From: CALABS01 sp050260775
GTDB taxonomy: Bacteria > Pseudomonadota > Alphaproteobacteria > Rhodospirillales > Magnetospirillaceae
DNA: 64,000 nt
Assembly: GCA_050260775.1 (NCBI GenBank)
Contig: JBLNCP010000027.1
Location: forward strand, 53,527 to 117,526
Reading direction: 5' to 3'
Part shown: positions 1-8,884 of the stretch, piece after piece
Numbering within the stretch: position 1 is the stretch's first letter
Layout of the letters: the number at the start of each line of letters is the position of its first letter
Made by a program: the position numbers and the translations under genes
The notes under the pieces: model-generated
Seen by the model: only the letters and a program-made list of their open reading frames with translations
Told to the model about the DNA's origin: nothing
Database searches by the model: none

Positions 1-63
1 CCTGGGCGTCATCCGACTCCTTCCTGGACGCGGCTTCCCTGAAAACGCGGCTTGGCGCCGTCC

Positions 64-363
64 TTAGTCTTCGTCGAACTTCTGGTCGATCAGGTCGCAC
101 AGCGCGGCGATGGCCGGGCCGGCCTCGGGGCCGCGCGCCCGCAGCTCGATGCAGCAGCCGGGGGCGGCGGCCAGCATCATCAGGCCCATGATGGACATGC
201 CCGACACCTCGGTGCCGCGGTGGGCCACGGTGATCTGGGCGTCGAAGGTGGCGGCCAGCTTGACGAACTTGGCGGCCGCGCGGGCATGGAGACCGCGCCG
301 GTTGGCGATGGTGGCCGACCGCTTGATCTCTTCGCCGTCTTGGGCGGGGACGTCGGGGTTCAT
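64..363 (-). CDS. ptsH: HPr phosphocarrier protein
   Basis: Small phosphocarrier of the phosphotransferase system that moves a phosphoryl group from enzyme I to EIIA. The 99-residue protein has the HPr active-site motif RRGLHARAA with the phosphorylated histidine at about residue 26, and a serine at about residue 57 in GMSIMGLMML that matches the regulatory site phosphorylated by HprK. A roughly 14-residue N-terminal extension precedes the usual HPr fold. Its ATG overlaps the EIIA stop by four bases (ATGA), so the two are probably translationally coupled. Enzyme I would be expected just beyond the left edge of the window. No sugar permease is visible, so a regulatory role is inferred. Confidence 0.93.
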   Translation of the reverse strand: MNPDVPAQDGEEIKRSATIANRRGLHARAAAKFVKLAATFDAQITVAHRGTEVSGMSIMGLMMLAAAPGCCIELRARGPEAGPAIAALCDLIDQKFDED

Positions 364-767
364 TTGCGATCCTGCGTCAGCAGCTTCGAGGCCACGTTGA
401 TGTACTTGCGTCCCGCCTCCTGCGCCGAGGCGACGGCGTCGGCCAGCAGCTCGGAGTGACGCACGCTGGCCAGCTTGATCAGCATGGGCAGGTTGACGCC
501 GGCGATCACCTCGACCTTGGCCTTGTCCATGATCGAGATGGCGAGGTTCGAGGGAGTGCCCCCGAACATGTCGGTCAGCACCACCACGCCGTGGCCGTCG
601 TCGCAGCGGGCGACGCTGTCCAGGATATCCTTGCGCCGCTGCTCCATGTCGTCGTCCGGTCCGATGCACACGGCGGCGACATTGGGCTGCGGGCCCACCA
701 CGTGCTCCATGGCGGCGACGAGTTCGTCGGCCAGCCTGCCGTGGGTGACGAGTACCATTCCTATCAT
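360..767 (-). CDS. PTS EIIA component, mannose/fructose (ManX) type
   Basis: Cytoplasmic EIIA of the mannose family, about 135 residues. The N-terminus has the conserved VTHG motif whose histidine accepts phosphate from HPr, followed by the family motif LTDMFGGTPSNL. I prefer the second in-frame ATG because the AAGGGG Shine-Dalgarno sequence sits six bases before it but directly abuts the first ATG (773). No IIB, IIC or IID genes are present. In alphaproteobacteria this protein normally belongs to a regulatory rather than a sugar-transporting PTS (family knowledge). It lies between rapZ and ptsH on the same strand. Confidence 0.92.
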   Translation of the reverse strand: MIGMVLVTHGRLADELVAAMEHVVGPQPNVAAVCIGPDDDMEQRRKDILDSVARCDDGHGVVVLTDMFGGTPSNLAISIMDKAKVEVIAGVNLPMLIKLASVRHSELLADAVASAQEAGRKYINVASKLLTQDRK

Positions 768-783
768 TGCCATCCCCTTGCGG

Positions 784-1722
784 TCACGGTCCCCCCTCCT
801 CGAGTTCGCGATGGCGAAGCTCGACGCGCACTCCGTCCTCTTTCAGCCATGCCGCCAGTCGCTCGGCCACGTAGACCGAACGATGACGCCCCCCGGTGCA
901 CCCGACGGCGATGGTGAGGTAGCTTTTTCCCTCGGCCGCGAAGCGCGGCAGAAGCGGAGCGAGCAGGTTCTTGGTTGAGTCGAAGAAGGCCGGGAAGACG
1001 GGGTCGGCGGAGATGTACTCCGCCACGCCGGGATCCCGGCCGGTCAGCGGTTGCAGGTCCGGCACATAGTGCGGATTGGCGAGAAAGCGGCAGTCGAACA
1101 CCAGATCCGCCTCGCGCGGCAGGCCGGCGCGATAGGCGAAGGAGGTGACGAACACCACCAGGCCCTGGCTGGTTTCCAGCCCGAAATGGCCGGCGAGCGC
1201 GCGCTTGAATTCGCCCGGCTGCAGGTTCGAGGTGTCGAAGACGACGTTGGCCCGGCGCTTGAGCGGCGACACCAGGGCGCGCTCGTGGCGCACCCCGTCC
1301 AGCAGCGGCCGGTCGGTGGCCAGGGGATGGCGGCGACGCGTCTCGGCGAAGCGGCGCGTCAGCACGTCGTCGTCGCAATCGAGGAACAGCATGCGCACAT
1401 CGAAGCCGGGCAGCGAGGCCAGCTTGTCGATGACCGACAGGATGGGGTCGACCCCGAAATCACGGGTGCGGATGTCGATGCCGACGGCGAGCGGCCGCTC
1501 CAGCTTCTCGTCGGGGCGCACCAGGCTGGTCAACAGCGAGATCGGCAGGTTGTCGACCGCCTCGTAGCCGAGATCCTCCAGCACCTTGAGCGCCGAGGTC
1601 TTGCCGGCGCCCGACAGACCGGTGACGACGACGATGCGGCAGGCCGCACACGAGTCCGGCGACGCGGCGGCAGTCGGGGCCGCGGGCGCTGGGGCAGCGT
1701 CGGCTCGATGGGTCTCGGTCAT
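784..1722 (-). CDS. rapZ: RapZ-family nucleotide-binding protein
   Basis: P-loop protein of the RapZ (YvcJ) family; in enterobacteria RapZ is an RNA-binding adaptor controlling glucosamine-6-phosphate synthase through small RNAs. The 312-residue product has Walker A GLSGAGKT at about residues 35-42, the RRRHPL motif, and the C-terminal CTGGRHRSV motif characteristic of the family. It carries an Ala/Pro-rich N-terminal extension of about 28 residues compared with the usual length near 285. The start is set by overlap with the hprK stop (TGATG); an earlier in-frame ATG would lie inside hprK. It sits between hprK and the PTS genes, as in other alphaproteobacteria. Confidence 0.93.
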   Translation of the reverse strand: MTETHRADAAPAPAAPTAAASPDSCAACRIVVVTGLSGAGKTSALKVLEDLGYEAVDNLPISLLTSLVRPDEKLERPLAVGIDIRTRDFGVDPILSVIDKLASLPGFDVRMLFLDCDDDVLTRRFAETRRRHPLATDRPLLDGVRHERALVSPLKRRANVVFDTSNLQPGEFKRALAGHFGLETSQGLVVFVTSFAYRAGLPREADLVFDCRFLANPHYVPDLQPLTGRDPGVAEYISADPVFPAFFDSTKNLLAPLLPRFAAEGKSYLTIAVGCTGGRHRSVYVAERLAAWLKEDGVRVELRHRELEEGGP

Positions 1723-2209
1723 CACAGCCGCATTATATCTCGCGTTGCGGAAAGCATCGCAAGGCGAACCTTCGCCGGACACGATGCCTCGAAGGCATGA
1801 AGCCGCAGCATCGGCACGGCTACCCCCAGAAAGGCGGTGGCCTTGGGCTCGGGCAGGCGGTCCACGTCGCCGGCGCCGACCAGGTCGACGACCAGCGCCA
1901 CCGGCACGCGGTTGCAGTGGGGCACGCGCACGAGGCCCAGCCCCCGGACCTCGAGCAGGCCGGCGATGGTGGCCGGCACCGAGGCGAACAGGCGCCCGTT
2001 CTCGGCCACCAGTTCCGTCTGGTCGTCGGCGACCAGGGTGGCGCCGCCGTCGATCAGCCGGAGCGCAAGATCCGACTTGCCCGATCCCGACGCTCCGCGG
2101 ATCAGCACGGCGCGGCCATCGATTTCGACGCTGGTGGCATGGACGAGCTGCATGCGGGAAGGGTGCGCGCGGCCAAAGGGGGTGTCAAGGTGACCCTGGG
2201 CCATAGGGC

Positions 2210-2213
<4 letters not shown>
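1722..2213 (-). CDS. hprK: HPr kinase/phosphorylase, short alphaproteobacterial form
   Basis: ATP-dependent kinase/phosphorylase acting on the regulatory serine of HPr. At 163 residues it contains only the C-terminal catalytic domain of Firmicutes HprK; this short form is known in alphaproteobacteria. The P-loop GASGSGKS lies at about residues 40-47, followed by the VADDQ segment and a VRGLGLVRV stretch matching the HprK signature. The ATG at 2213 overlaps the cbiO stop as ATGA, which argues for this start over the long upstream extension in the same frame. The stop overlaps rapZ by one base. Confidence 0.92.
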
Positions 2214-3027
<814 letters not shown>

Positions 3028-3031
<4 letters not shown>

Positions 3032-3729
3032 AGCGCCACCCCCAGTACCTCGGTCAGCAGGATGGCGGCCAGGACCACGCCTGCCCCGGCCAGGCCGGCG
3101 GCGGTGGCCGGGCGGGCGGGAGCGATGGTCGGCAGGGTCCCGTCGAAGCCGCGTGCCGCCAGTCCCACCTCGAGCCGGCGGGCCCGCTCGAGGGCGCGCG
3201 GCAGCAGCGCCGCGATCAGGAGGCCGAGCGCGCGCAGCCGGCGCCCCAGCCCGTCGGTGCCCAGGCGGGCGACCTGGCTGGCATGGATGGCGCGGGCGGT
3301 CTCGTCCAGCACGAACAGCAGGCGGTAGGTGGCCAGCGCCGTCTCGGCCAGTTCGGGCGACAGGCCGCAGCGGCGGGCGCCGTTGACCAGATCCGCGGCC
3401 GGGGTGGTGACGGCGAGCAGGAGCAGGCTGGCGGTGGCGGCGGCGCCCCGGACGCCCAAAGCGACAGCATCGCCCTCGCCGGACAGGGCGACCACGGCCA
3501 CCCCGGTGGCCAGGAAGCCCATGGGCGGGGCGAAGGCGCGCAGCCAGGCGCCCGGCGGGGTGCCGGCAACCAGGGCGGCGGCAAGCGCTGCCGTCAGCAC
3601 CAGCGCGCCGCCCGGCCACGGCGGCAGCGCCAACGCCAATCCGAGCAGGCCGAATGCGAGCACCGCCTTCTCGACCAGCGCCCGGTTGCGCCAGCGGCTG
3701 GCGTGCGCCAGCCGGTCGATGGGGCTCAT
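3028..3729 (-). CDS. cbiQ: Cobalt ECF transporter transmembrane protein CbiQ
   Basis: Membrane T-component of the cobalt/nickel ECF transporter; it couples CbiO ATP hydrolysis to the CbiM substrate-binding subunit. The 233-residue protein has several hydrophobic segments in its first 120 residues and late in the sequence. The conserved cytoplasmic helices that contact the ATPase are recognisable from the Ala-Arg-Gly motif in LAARGFDG near residue 200. Start and stop both lie in ATGA overlaps with cbiN and cbiO, consistent with one polycistronic message. Confidence 0.92.
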
Positions 3730-4001
3730 CGCCGGTCCCGCCTGCGGCCGTGGGCGCGGCCGAGCACGTAGCCGAGGATGCCGGCGCCGAGGGCGGCCTG
3801 GAGGGCGAACAGCAGGCTCTCCACCTCCTTGCTGGGCGGCGTCCACAGCGGCGCGAACCAGGGCCGGTAGCCTTGCGACTCGATGGCCGCCTGCGCCACC
3901 GAGTCGGCGCCGCCGTACTCGCCGGGGAGCTTGAACGCCAGTGGTGCCGCCACCAGGGCGGCCGCCAATGCCAGAAGCAGCAGGTTCATGGGCCGGCTCA
4001 T
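3726..4001 (-). CDS. cbiN: Cobalt transport protein CbiN
   Basis: Small membrane component that stimulates transport by CbiM. The 91-residue protein has an N-terminal membrane helix (about residues 5-22), a periplasmic loop containing the family pattern EYGGADS...AAIE, and a second helix at about residues 62-82 before a basic C-terminus. It overlaps both neighbours by ATGA junctions. Cobalt as the substrate is supported by the cobalamin riboswitch upstream. Confidence 0.93.
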   Translation of the reverse strand: MSRPMNLLLLALAAALVAAPLAFKLPGEYGGADSVAQAAIESQGYRPWFAPLWTPPSKEVESLLFALQAALGAGILGYVLGRAHGRRRDRR

Positions 4002-4651
4002 GCCCGCACTCCCGCCTCGTCCAGCGTGCCGCGCGCCGTCAGGGCGTTCATCACCACCACGGTCACCAGCCCCTCGGCGACCGCCAACGGCAGCTGGGTC
4101 AGCGCGAAGATGCCGGCGAACTTGGCGAACGCGCCCGCAAAGCCGGAGCCCGCGTCGGGAAACGCCAACGCCAGCTGGGCCGAGGTCACCAGGTAGGTGG
4201 CGAGATCGCCGAGGGAGGCGCCGAGGAAGACGGCCAGCGCCGACCCCGCCCCCAGCCGCCGCGCCAGCTTCCAGGCGCCCCAGGCCGCCCATGGCCCGGC
4301 CACCGCCATGGAGAACACGTTGGCTCCCAGCGTGGTGAGGCCGCCATGGGCCAGCAGCAGCGCCTGGAACACCAGGACGATGGTGCCGATCACCGCCATG
4401 GCCGGCGGACCGAAGGTCATGGCGCCGAGGCCGGTTCCGGTGGGATGGGAGCACGAGCCGGTGACGCTGGGCAATTTCAGCGCCGACAGCACGAAGGCGA
4501 AGGCGCCGGCGCCGGCCAGCGCCAGCCGCGCCTGGGGCCGCTCGGCCAGCTGGCGCTTGAGCCGGCGCGCCCCCAGGGCGACGAAGGGCGCGGAAACGGC
4601 CGTCCATGCCAAGGCATGGCCGACCGGAAGGAAACCTTCCATGATATGCAT
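3998..4651 (-). CDS. cbiM: Cobalt transport S-component CbiM
   Basis: Substrate-binding integral membrane subunit of the ECF metal transporter. The protein begins MHIMEGFLP, the conserved CbiM N-terminus in which His2 and the amino terminus coordinate the metal ion. The family motif GSCSHPTGTGLGA is present near residues 65-80. It is 217 residues with about six to seven hydrophobic segments. A GAGGTGG ribosome-binding site lies six bases before the ATG. It is the first gene after a cobalamin riboswitch on the same strand, so repression by adenosylcobalamin is expected. Confidence 0.95.
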   Translation of the reverse strand: MHIMEGFLPVGHALAWTAVSAPFVALGARRLKRQLAERPQARLALAGAGAFAFVLSALKLPSVTGSCSHPTGTGLGAMTFGPPAMAVIGTIVLVFQALLLAHGGLTTLGANVFSMAVAGPWAAWGAWKLARRLGAGSALAVFLGASLGDLATYLVTSAQLALAFPDAGSGFAGAFAKFAGIFALTQLPLAVAEGLVTVVVMNALTARGTLDEAGVRA

Positions 4652-4734
4652 ACGAATCCACCTCGAACCGCGACATGCGGCGCATCGTCACCCCCCGGGT
4701 CACCCCGCCCGGGAAAGCGTGCGCGCGCGACGGC

Positions 4735-4950
4735 GATGGCAGGTCTCCTGGCTCGCGGGTCAAAAGATTCGGCTCTAGCCTTCCCGGCCTTCCTCGTCCG
4801 CCGGTGGATTACGTGCGGACGGGCCAGTGGCGATCTCGAAACCGGATCCTCACCGCCTACAGTTGCGGGGGCAGCCCCGGATTCGGCCCCGTTCGGCGCC
4901 CCACCGGGTTCCCTTTTCACCCCGCATCGAAGGGATGCGGGGAACCATCG
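4735..4950 (-). promoter_or_regulatory. Cobalamin riboswitch upstream of cbiMNQO
   Basis: On the minus strand the leader contains the B12-box sequence GCCCCCGCAACTGTA, preceded by AAGGGAACCCGGTG and a GC-rich hairpin (4920-4942), and followed by the conserved 3' block GAGCCAGGAGACCTGCC. These match the cobalamin riboswitch consensus in the correct order. It ends about 85 bases before the cbiM ATG. That gap holds a CCCGGG inverted repeat (about 4686-4712) that could be part of the expression platform. Boundaries are approximate. Confidence 0.93.
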
Positions 4951-5079
4951 GCCGGCACTATAAATTCGCCACATTGAGGAATCAATTTGATCAAACGGCC
5001 GGGTTCCGCTCTGCAGGCTTGCGGGGTGTTCAGGATTCGGTAACCCTCCTTGCCACGTTCCCCTTGGGAGGTATCTCTC

Positions 5080-5781
5080 GTGTCGTACTGCATCGCCTTG
5101 GTCGACGACGACCGCAACATCCTGACCTCGGTCTCGATGGCGCTGGAAGCCGAAGGCTTCAAGGTCCGCACCTACACCGACGGCGCCGATGCGCTGAGGG
5201 GGCTGTCCTCGCAGCCGGCGGACCTGGCCGTCCTCGACATCAAGATGCCGCGCATGGACGGCATGGAATTGCTGCAGCGGCTGCGCAAGACCTCGGCCCT
5301 GCCGGTCATTTTCCTGACCTCGAAGGATGACGAGGTCGACGAGCTCCTCGGGCTGCGCATGGGGGCCGACGACTACATCAAGAAGCCGTTCTCGCAGAAG
5401 CTGCTGATCGAGCGCATCCGCGCCCTGTTGCGCCGCCTCGACATGGCGGCCGACCCCGATCCGGCCGCCGGCGGCGCGCCGCTGGTGCGCGGCGAGATGG
5501 TGCTCGATCCCGGCCGCCACGTCTGCACCTGGAAGGGCCAGAAGGTTGACCTCACGGTCACCGAGTTCCTGATCCTGAAGTCGCTGGCGCAGCGGCCGGG
5601 TCACGTGAAGAACCGCGACCAGCTCATCGACGCCGCCTACGGCGAGCACATCTACGTGGACGACCGCACCATCGACAGCCACATCAAGCGGCTGCGCAAG
5701 AAGTTCCGCGAGATCGACACCGAGTTCGCCCACATCGAGACCCTGTACGGCGTTGGCTACCGCTACCGTGACGAAGCCTGA
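5080..5781 (+). CDS. chvI: Response regulator ChvI (OmpR family)
   Basis: DNA-binding response regulator of the ChvG/ChvI two-component system, which controls envelope and acid-stress responses in alphaproteobacteria. The receiver domain has the acidic pair VDDD at residues 8-11, phosphoacceptor Asp at about residue 53 in AVLDIKMPRMDG, and the lysine of DYIKKPF. A winged-helix OmpR-type domain follows from about residue 140, with the YGVGYRY ending. I chose the GTG at 5080 because GGGAGGT precedes it by eight bases; an upstream TTG at 5050 has no comparable site. The chvG reading frame overlaps its 3' end. Confidence 0.93.
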   Translation: MSYCIALVDDDRNILTSVSMALEAEGFKVRTYTDGADALRGLSSQPADLAVLDIKMPRMDGMELLQRLRKTSALPVIFLTSKDDEVDELLGLRMGADDYIKKPFSQKLLIERIRALLRRLDMAADPDPAAGGAPLVRGEMVLDPGRHVCTWKGQKVDLTVTEFLILKSLAQRPGHVKNRDQLIDAAYGEHIYVDDRTIDSHIKRLRKKFREIDTEFAHIETLYGVGYRYRDEA

Positions 5782-7399
5782 GGGCGGGCGCGGCCAGCGC
5801 CGCCCGCGGCGGCGCTGGCGGCCGATGGCGTCGCCGCTGACGCGGCGCATCCTCGCCGTCAACCTGGTGGCGCCGGTGCTGCTGGTGGTCGGGCTGTTCT
5901 ATCTCGACCTCTACAAGCAGGGCCTGATCCAGGCCGAGCTGGCCGGGCTCACCACCCAGGCCGAGATGGTGGCCGGCGCCATCGCCGAGGGCGCGGTGGT
6001 CGAGGAATCGCGCGGGCTGCTGGAGTTCAACCGCGAGCTGGCGCAGCAGATGGTGCGCCGCCTGGCCGAGCCGGCGCAGGTGCGTGCCCGCCTGTTCGAT
6101 TCGGTCGGCGACCTCGCCGCCGATTCGCGCTTCCTGCTCTACGGCAAGGGGGTGGTGCAGATCGAGGATCTGTCGCCGCCCAAGGGCCATGGCTGGCGGG
6201 CCGAGCTGCGGCACGTCTGGGAGCGGCTGGCGACGTGGATGCCGGTGGACGAGGCGCTGCCCGCCTACGTCGAGCATGCCGAACAGCGCGCCGACCATTA
6301 TCCCGAGGCGATGGCCGCGCTGGGCGGCCAGAGCGAGCGCGCGGTGCGCAACCGCAAGGGCGGCGGCCTGCTGCTGTCGGCGGCGGTGCCGGTGCAGCGC
6401 TACAAGCAGGTGGTGGGCGTGCTCATGGTCACCGCCGACGGCGACCCGGTGGCGCGCTCGCTGTTCCGGGTGCGTCTGGCGATCATCGAGGTGTTCGCCG
6501 TCACCCTGGCGATCACCACCATGCTGTCGCTCTATCTCGCCGGCACCATCGCCCGGCCGGTGCGCCGTCTGGCGCTGGCCGCCGAGCAGGTGCGCCACGG
6601 CCACGGCCGGCGCCACCGCATCCCCGACCTGTCCGACCGCCACGACGAGATCGGCGAATTGTCGGTGGCGTTCACCGCGATGACCGAGGCGCTGTGGGCG
6701 CGCATGGACGCCATCGAGGCCTTTGCCGCCGACGTCGCCCACGAGATCAAGAACCCGCTGACCTCGGTGCGCTCGGCGGTGGAAACCGCGGCGCGGGTGC
6801 AGGATCCCGAGAAGCAGCGCAAGCTCCTGGCCATCATCCAGAACGATGTCGAGCGCCTCAACCGGCTGATCAGCGACATCTCCGACGCCTCGCGCCTCGA
6901 CGCCGAATTGTCGCGCGCCGAGACCGAGCCGGTCGCGGTGGCCCAGATGATCGAGACGATGGCCGACGTCTACCGCTCGACCACCGACGAGGAGACGGTG
7001 CGCTTCCAGGTCAGCCTGCCGTCCGGCAATCCCCTGACGGTCGGCGGCATCGAGGGCCGCCTGGTCCAGGTGCTGCGCAACCTGGTGGGCAACGCGCTGT
7101 CCTTCAGCCCGCCCGGCGGCACCATCCGCCTGGGGGCGGAGCGCGAAGGCAAGTTCGTCCGCGTCGAGGTGGAGGACGACGGCCCCGGCATCCCCGAGGG
7201 CAAGCTCGAGGCCATCTTCGACCGCTTCTACACCGAACGCCCCGCCGGCGAGGCCTTCGGCTCCCATTCCGGCCTGGGCCTGTCGATCTCCAAGCAGATC
7301 GTCGAGGCCCATGGCGGCCTGATTTGGGCGGAAAACAGGCACGCCCCCGACGGGACCGTCACGGGGGCGCGCTTCGTGGTCAAGCTGCCGGCGCTGTGA
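5768..7399 (+). CDS. chvG: Sensor histidine kinase ChvG
   Basis: Membrane histidine kinase partner of ChvI. The order is: a basic N-terminus, membrane helix 1 (about 28-45), a periplasmic sensor region of about 190 residues, helix 2 (about 241-260), HAMP, and a HisKA domain with AHEIKNPLTSV (His near residue 325). The HATPase domain has NLVGNALSFSPPGG, DDGPGIP and GLGLSISKQI. The likely start is GTG 5768, which overlaps the chvI stop codon, indicating coupling; an ATG at 5825 just before the first helix is an alternative. The cobalt/PTS operon is divergent from this pair. Confidence 0.92.
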   Translation: MTKPEGGRGQRRPRRRWRPMASPLTRRILAVNLVAPVLLVVGLFYLDLYKQGLIQAELAGLTTQAEMVAGAIAEGAVVEESRGLLEFNRELAQQMVRRLAEPAQVRARLFDSVGDLAADSRFLLYGKGVVQIEDLSPPKGHGWRAELRHVWERLATWMPVDEALPAYVEHAEQRADHYPEAMAALGGQSERAVRNRKGGGLLLSAAVPVQRYKQVVGVLMVTADGDPVARSLFRVRLAIIEVFAVTLAITTMLSLYLAGTIARPVRRLALAAEQVRHGHGRRHRIPDLSDRHDEIGELSVAFTAMTEALWARMDAIEAFAADVAHEIKNPLTSVRSAVETAARVQDPEKQRKLLAIIQNDVERLNRLISDISDASRLDAELSRAETEPVAVAQMIETMADVYRSTTDEETVRFQVSLPSGNPLTVGGIEGRLVQVLRNLVGNALSFSPPGGTIRLGAEREGKFVRVEVEDDGPGIPEGKLEAIFDRFYTERPAGEAFGSHSGLGLSISKQIVEAHGGLIWAENRHAPDGTVTGARFVVKLPAL

Positions 7400-7417
7400 G
7401 GCGCCCGGCGATCAGCC

Positions 7418-7549
7418 CTACATCACTCCGGCGATCCACAGCACGAGGCCGCCCGCGCCGATCAGCGCGACGGTGCCCACGCACAGCATGGTGAGGCCGA
7501 CGGCGACGGCGGTGACGTCCTGGCGGAGGGTGCAAACGGCGGTGGACAT
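7418..7549 (-). CDS. Small membrane protein, 43 residues, unrecognised
   Basis: A short reading frame with a good ribosome-binding site (CAGGAGAGAACC directly before the ATG). The product starts MSTAVCTLRQDVTAV and is then almost wholly hydrophobic from residue 12 to 43, enough for one membrane helix containing a GAGG turn. It lies between the convergent ends of chvG and the enoyl-CoA hydratase gene. I do not recognise a family. Confidence rests on the ribosome-binding site, the coherent helix and the position outside any other gene. Confidence 0.5.
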   Translation of the reverse strand: MSTAVCTLRQDVTAVAVGLTMLCVGTVALIGAGGLVLWIAGVM

Positions 7550-7660
7550 TGGTTCTCTCCTGGGGGGCAGTCCGAAACTGCCCGGGAGAGTAGTGGCGTC
7601 CCTGCCCGAAAGGATTTGATGTTGATCACGTGGCGGGCGACGGCTCCCGCCCCGGGACCA

Positions 7661-7687
7661 TCACCCCCGGGTCAAGCCCGGGGGTGA
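7661..7687. repeat. Palindromic intergenic repeat, family A
   Basis: Perfect 11-base arms (TCACCCCCGGG / CCCGGGGGTGA) around a TCAAG loop, immediately 3' of the enoyl-CoA hydratase gene. Related copies occur at 18252, 23651, 42761, 47261 and 58960. Confidence 0.8.
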
Positions 7688-7707
7688 CGGCGACGCGGGA
7701 AAGCGGA

Positions 7708-8484
7708 TCAGCGGTTCTTGAAAGCCGGCTGGCGCTTCTCGGCGAAGGCGGCCATGCCTTCCTTCTGGTCCTCGGTGGCGAAGGCCGACTGGAACAGCCG
7801 GCGTTCGAAGCGGATGCCCTGGGACAGGGTGGTCTCGAACGCCGCGTTGACCGCCTCCTTGGCCATCAGGACCAGGGGACGGCTCATGGCGGCGATGCGC
7901 TCGGCGACCTTGACCGCCTCGTCGACCAGGTCGGCGGCGGGGACGATGCGGCTGACCAGTCCGGCGCGCTCGGCCTCGGCGGCGTCCATCATGCGGCCGG
8001 TGAGGCACATCTCCATGGCCTTGGCCTTGCCGACGGCGCGGGTCAGGCGCTGGGTGCCGCCGGCGCCCGGGATGGTGCCGATGGTGATCTCCGGCTGGCC
8101 GAACTTGGCGGTGTCGGCGGCCAGGATGAAGTCGCACATCATGGCGACCTCGCAACCGCCGCCCAGGGCATAGCCGGCGACGGCGGCGATGATCGGCTTG
8201 CGGCAGGTGGTGATGCGTTCCCAGCCGTTGGTGATGAAGTCCTCGAGATAGGCGTCCATGTAGCTCTTGGACGCCATCTCCTTGATGTCGGCGCCGGCGG
8301 CGAACGCCTTCTCGGACCCGGTGAGCACGATGCAGCCGATGCCGGCATCGGCTTCGAAGGCGTTGAGCGCGGCGCCCAGTTCCTTGATGAGGGCGGCGCA
8401 CAGCGCGTTGAGGGCCTTGGGGCGGTTGAGCGTGATCAGGCCGACCTGGCCGCGGGTTTCGACCAGGATGTTTTCGTAAGCCAT
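7708..8484 (-). CDS. Enoyl-CoA hydratase
   Basis: Crotonase-fold enzyme hydrating trans-2-enoyl-CoA to 3-hydroxyacyl-CoA in beta-oxidation or related acyl-CoA metabolism. The 258-residue protein is the usual length. It has the oxyanion-hole segment AAGADIKEM, the GGGCEVAMMCD motif with the first catalytic glutamate, and PEITIGTIPGAGGTQRL with the second. The ATG at 8484 follows AGAAGGGGATCTGAC. Both glutamates are present, so hydratase activity is likely; the acyl chain preference cannot be read from sequence. Confidence 0.9.
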   Translation of the reverse strand: MAYENILVETRGQVGLITLNRPKALNALCAALIKELGAALNAFEADAGIGCIVLTGSEKAFAAGADIKEMASKSYMDAYLEDFITNGWERITTCRKPIIAAVAGYALGGGCEVAMMCDFILAADTAKFGQPEITIGTIPGAGGTQRLTRAVGKAKAMEMCLTGRMMDAAEAERAGLVSRIVPAADLVDEAVKVAERIAAMSRPLVLMAKEAVNAAFETTLSQGIRFERRLFQSAFATEDQKEGMAAFAEKRQPAFKNR

Positions 8485-8505
8485 GTCAGATCCCCTTCTG
8501 GCGGG

Positions 8506-8865
8506 TCATTCGGGAGAGACGGTGAAATGCACCAGGACCGCGCGGCCGTCCTCGCTGGCGCCCAGCTTGAGAATTTCGGCCTCGCGGCGATAGACGGTGT
8601 CGCTTTCCCGCGTCCAGCCCAGCTGGGGCAGGGTCGCGGCATAGAAGCGGTAGATTTCGGCGGCGCGAATGGTGCCGCGGGCATAAGCCTCGACGATGCG
8701 GCCGCCGGGCGTGTCGAACGCCATGCCGGTGCCGGGAACCTCGGCGAGGCCGGGAGCCAGCGGCAGGTCCTCGTAGACGGCAAGGAAGCCCTCGGCTCCG
8801 GCGGAAAGCGGCGCCGCGGCGAGCAGGACGGCCACGAGGCCGGGTAGAAGCAGGCGTTTGACCAT
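8506..8865 (-). CDS. Exported hypothetical protein, 119 residues
   Basis: Unrecognised protein with a clear signal peptide (MVKRLLLPGLVAVLLAAAPLS, cleavage near AGA-EG). The mature part of about 95 residues contains FYAATLPQLGW, a pattern seen in small periplasmic proteins with an alternating alpha/beta fold. It lies between mutM and the enoyl-CoA hydratase gene on the same strand. The frame is open further upstream, but that part would overlap mutM; the ATG at 8865 preceding the signal peptide is the credible start. Confidence 0.75.
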   Translation of the reverse strand: MVKRLLLPGLVAVLLAAAPLSAGAEGFLAVYEDLPLAPGLAEVPGTGMAFDTPGGRIVEAYARGTIRAAEIYRFYAATLPQLGWTRESDTVYRREAEILKLGASEDGRAVLVHFTVSPE

Positions 8866-8884
8866 CACGTTCTCGGTGATACCA

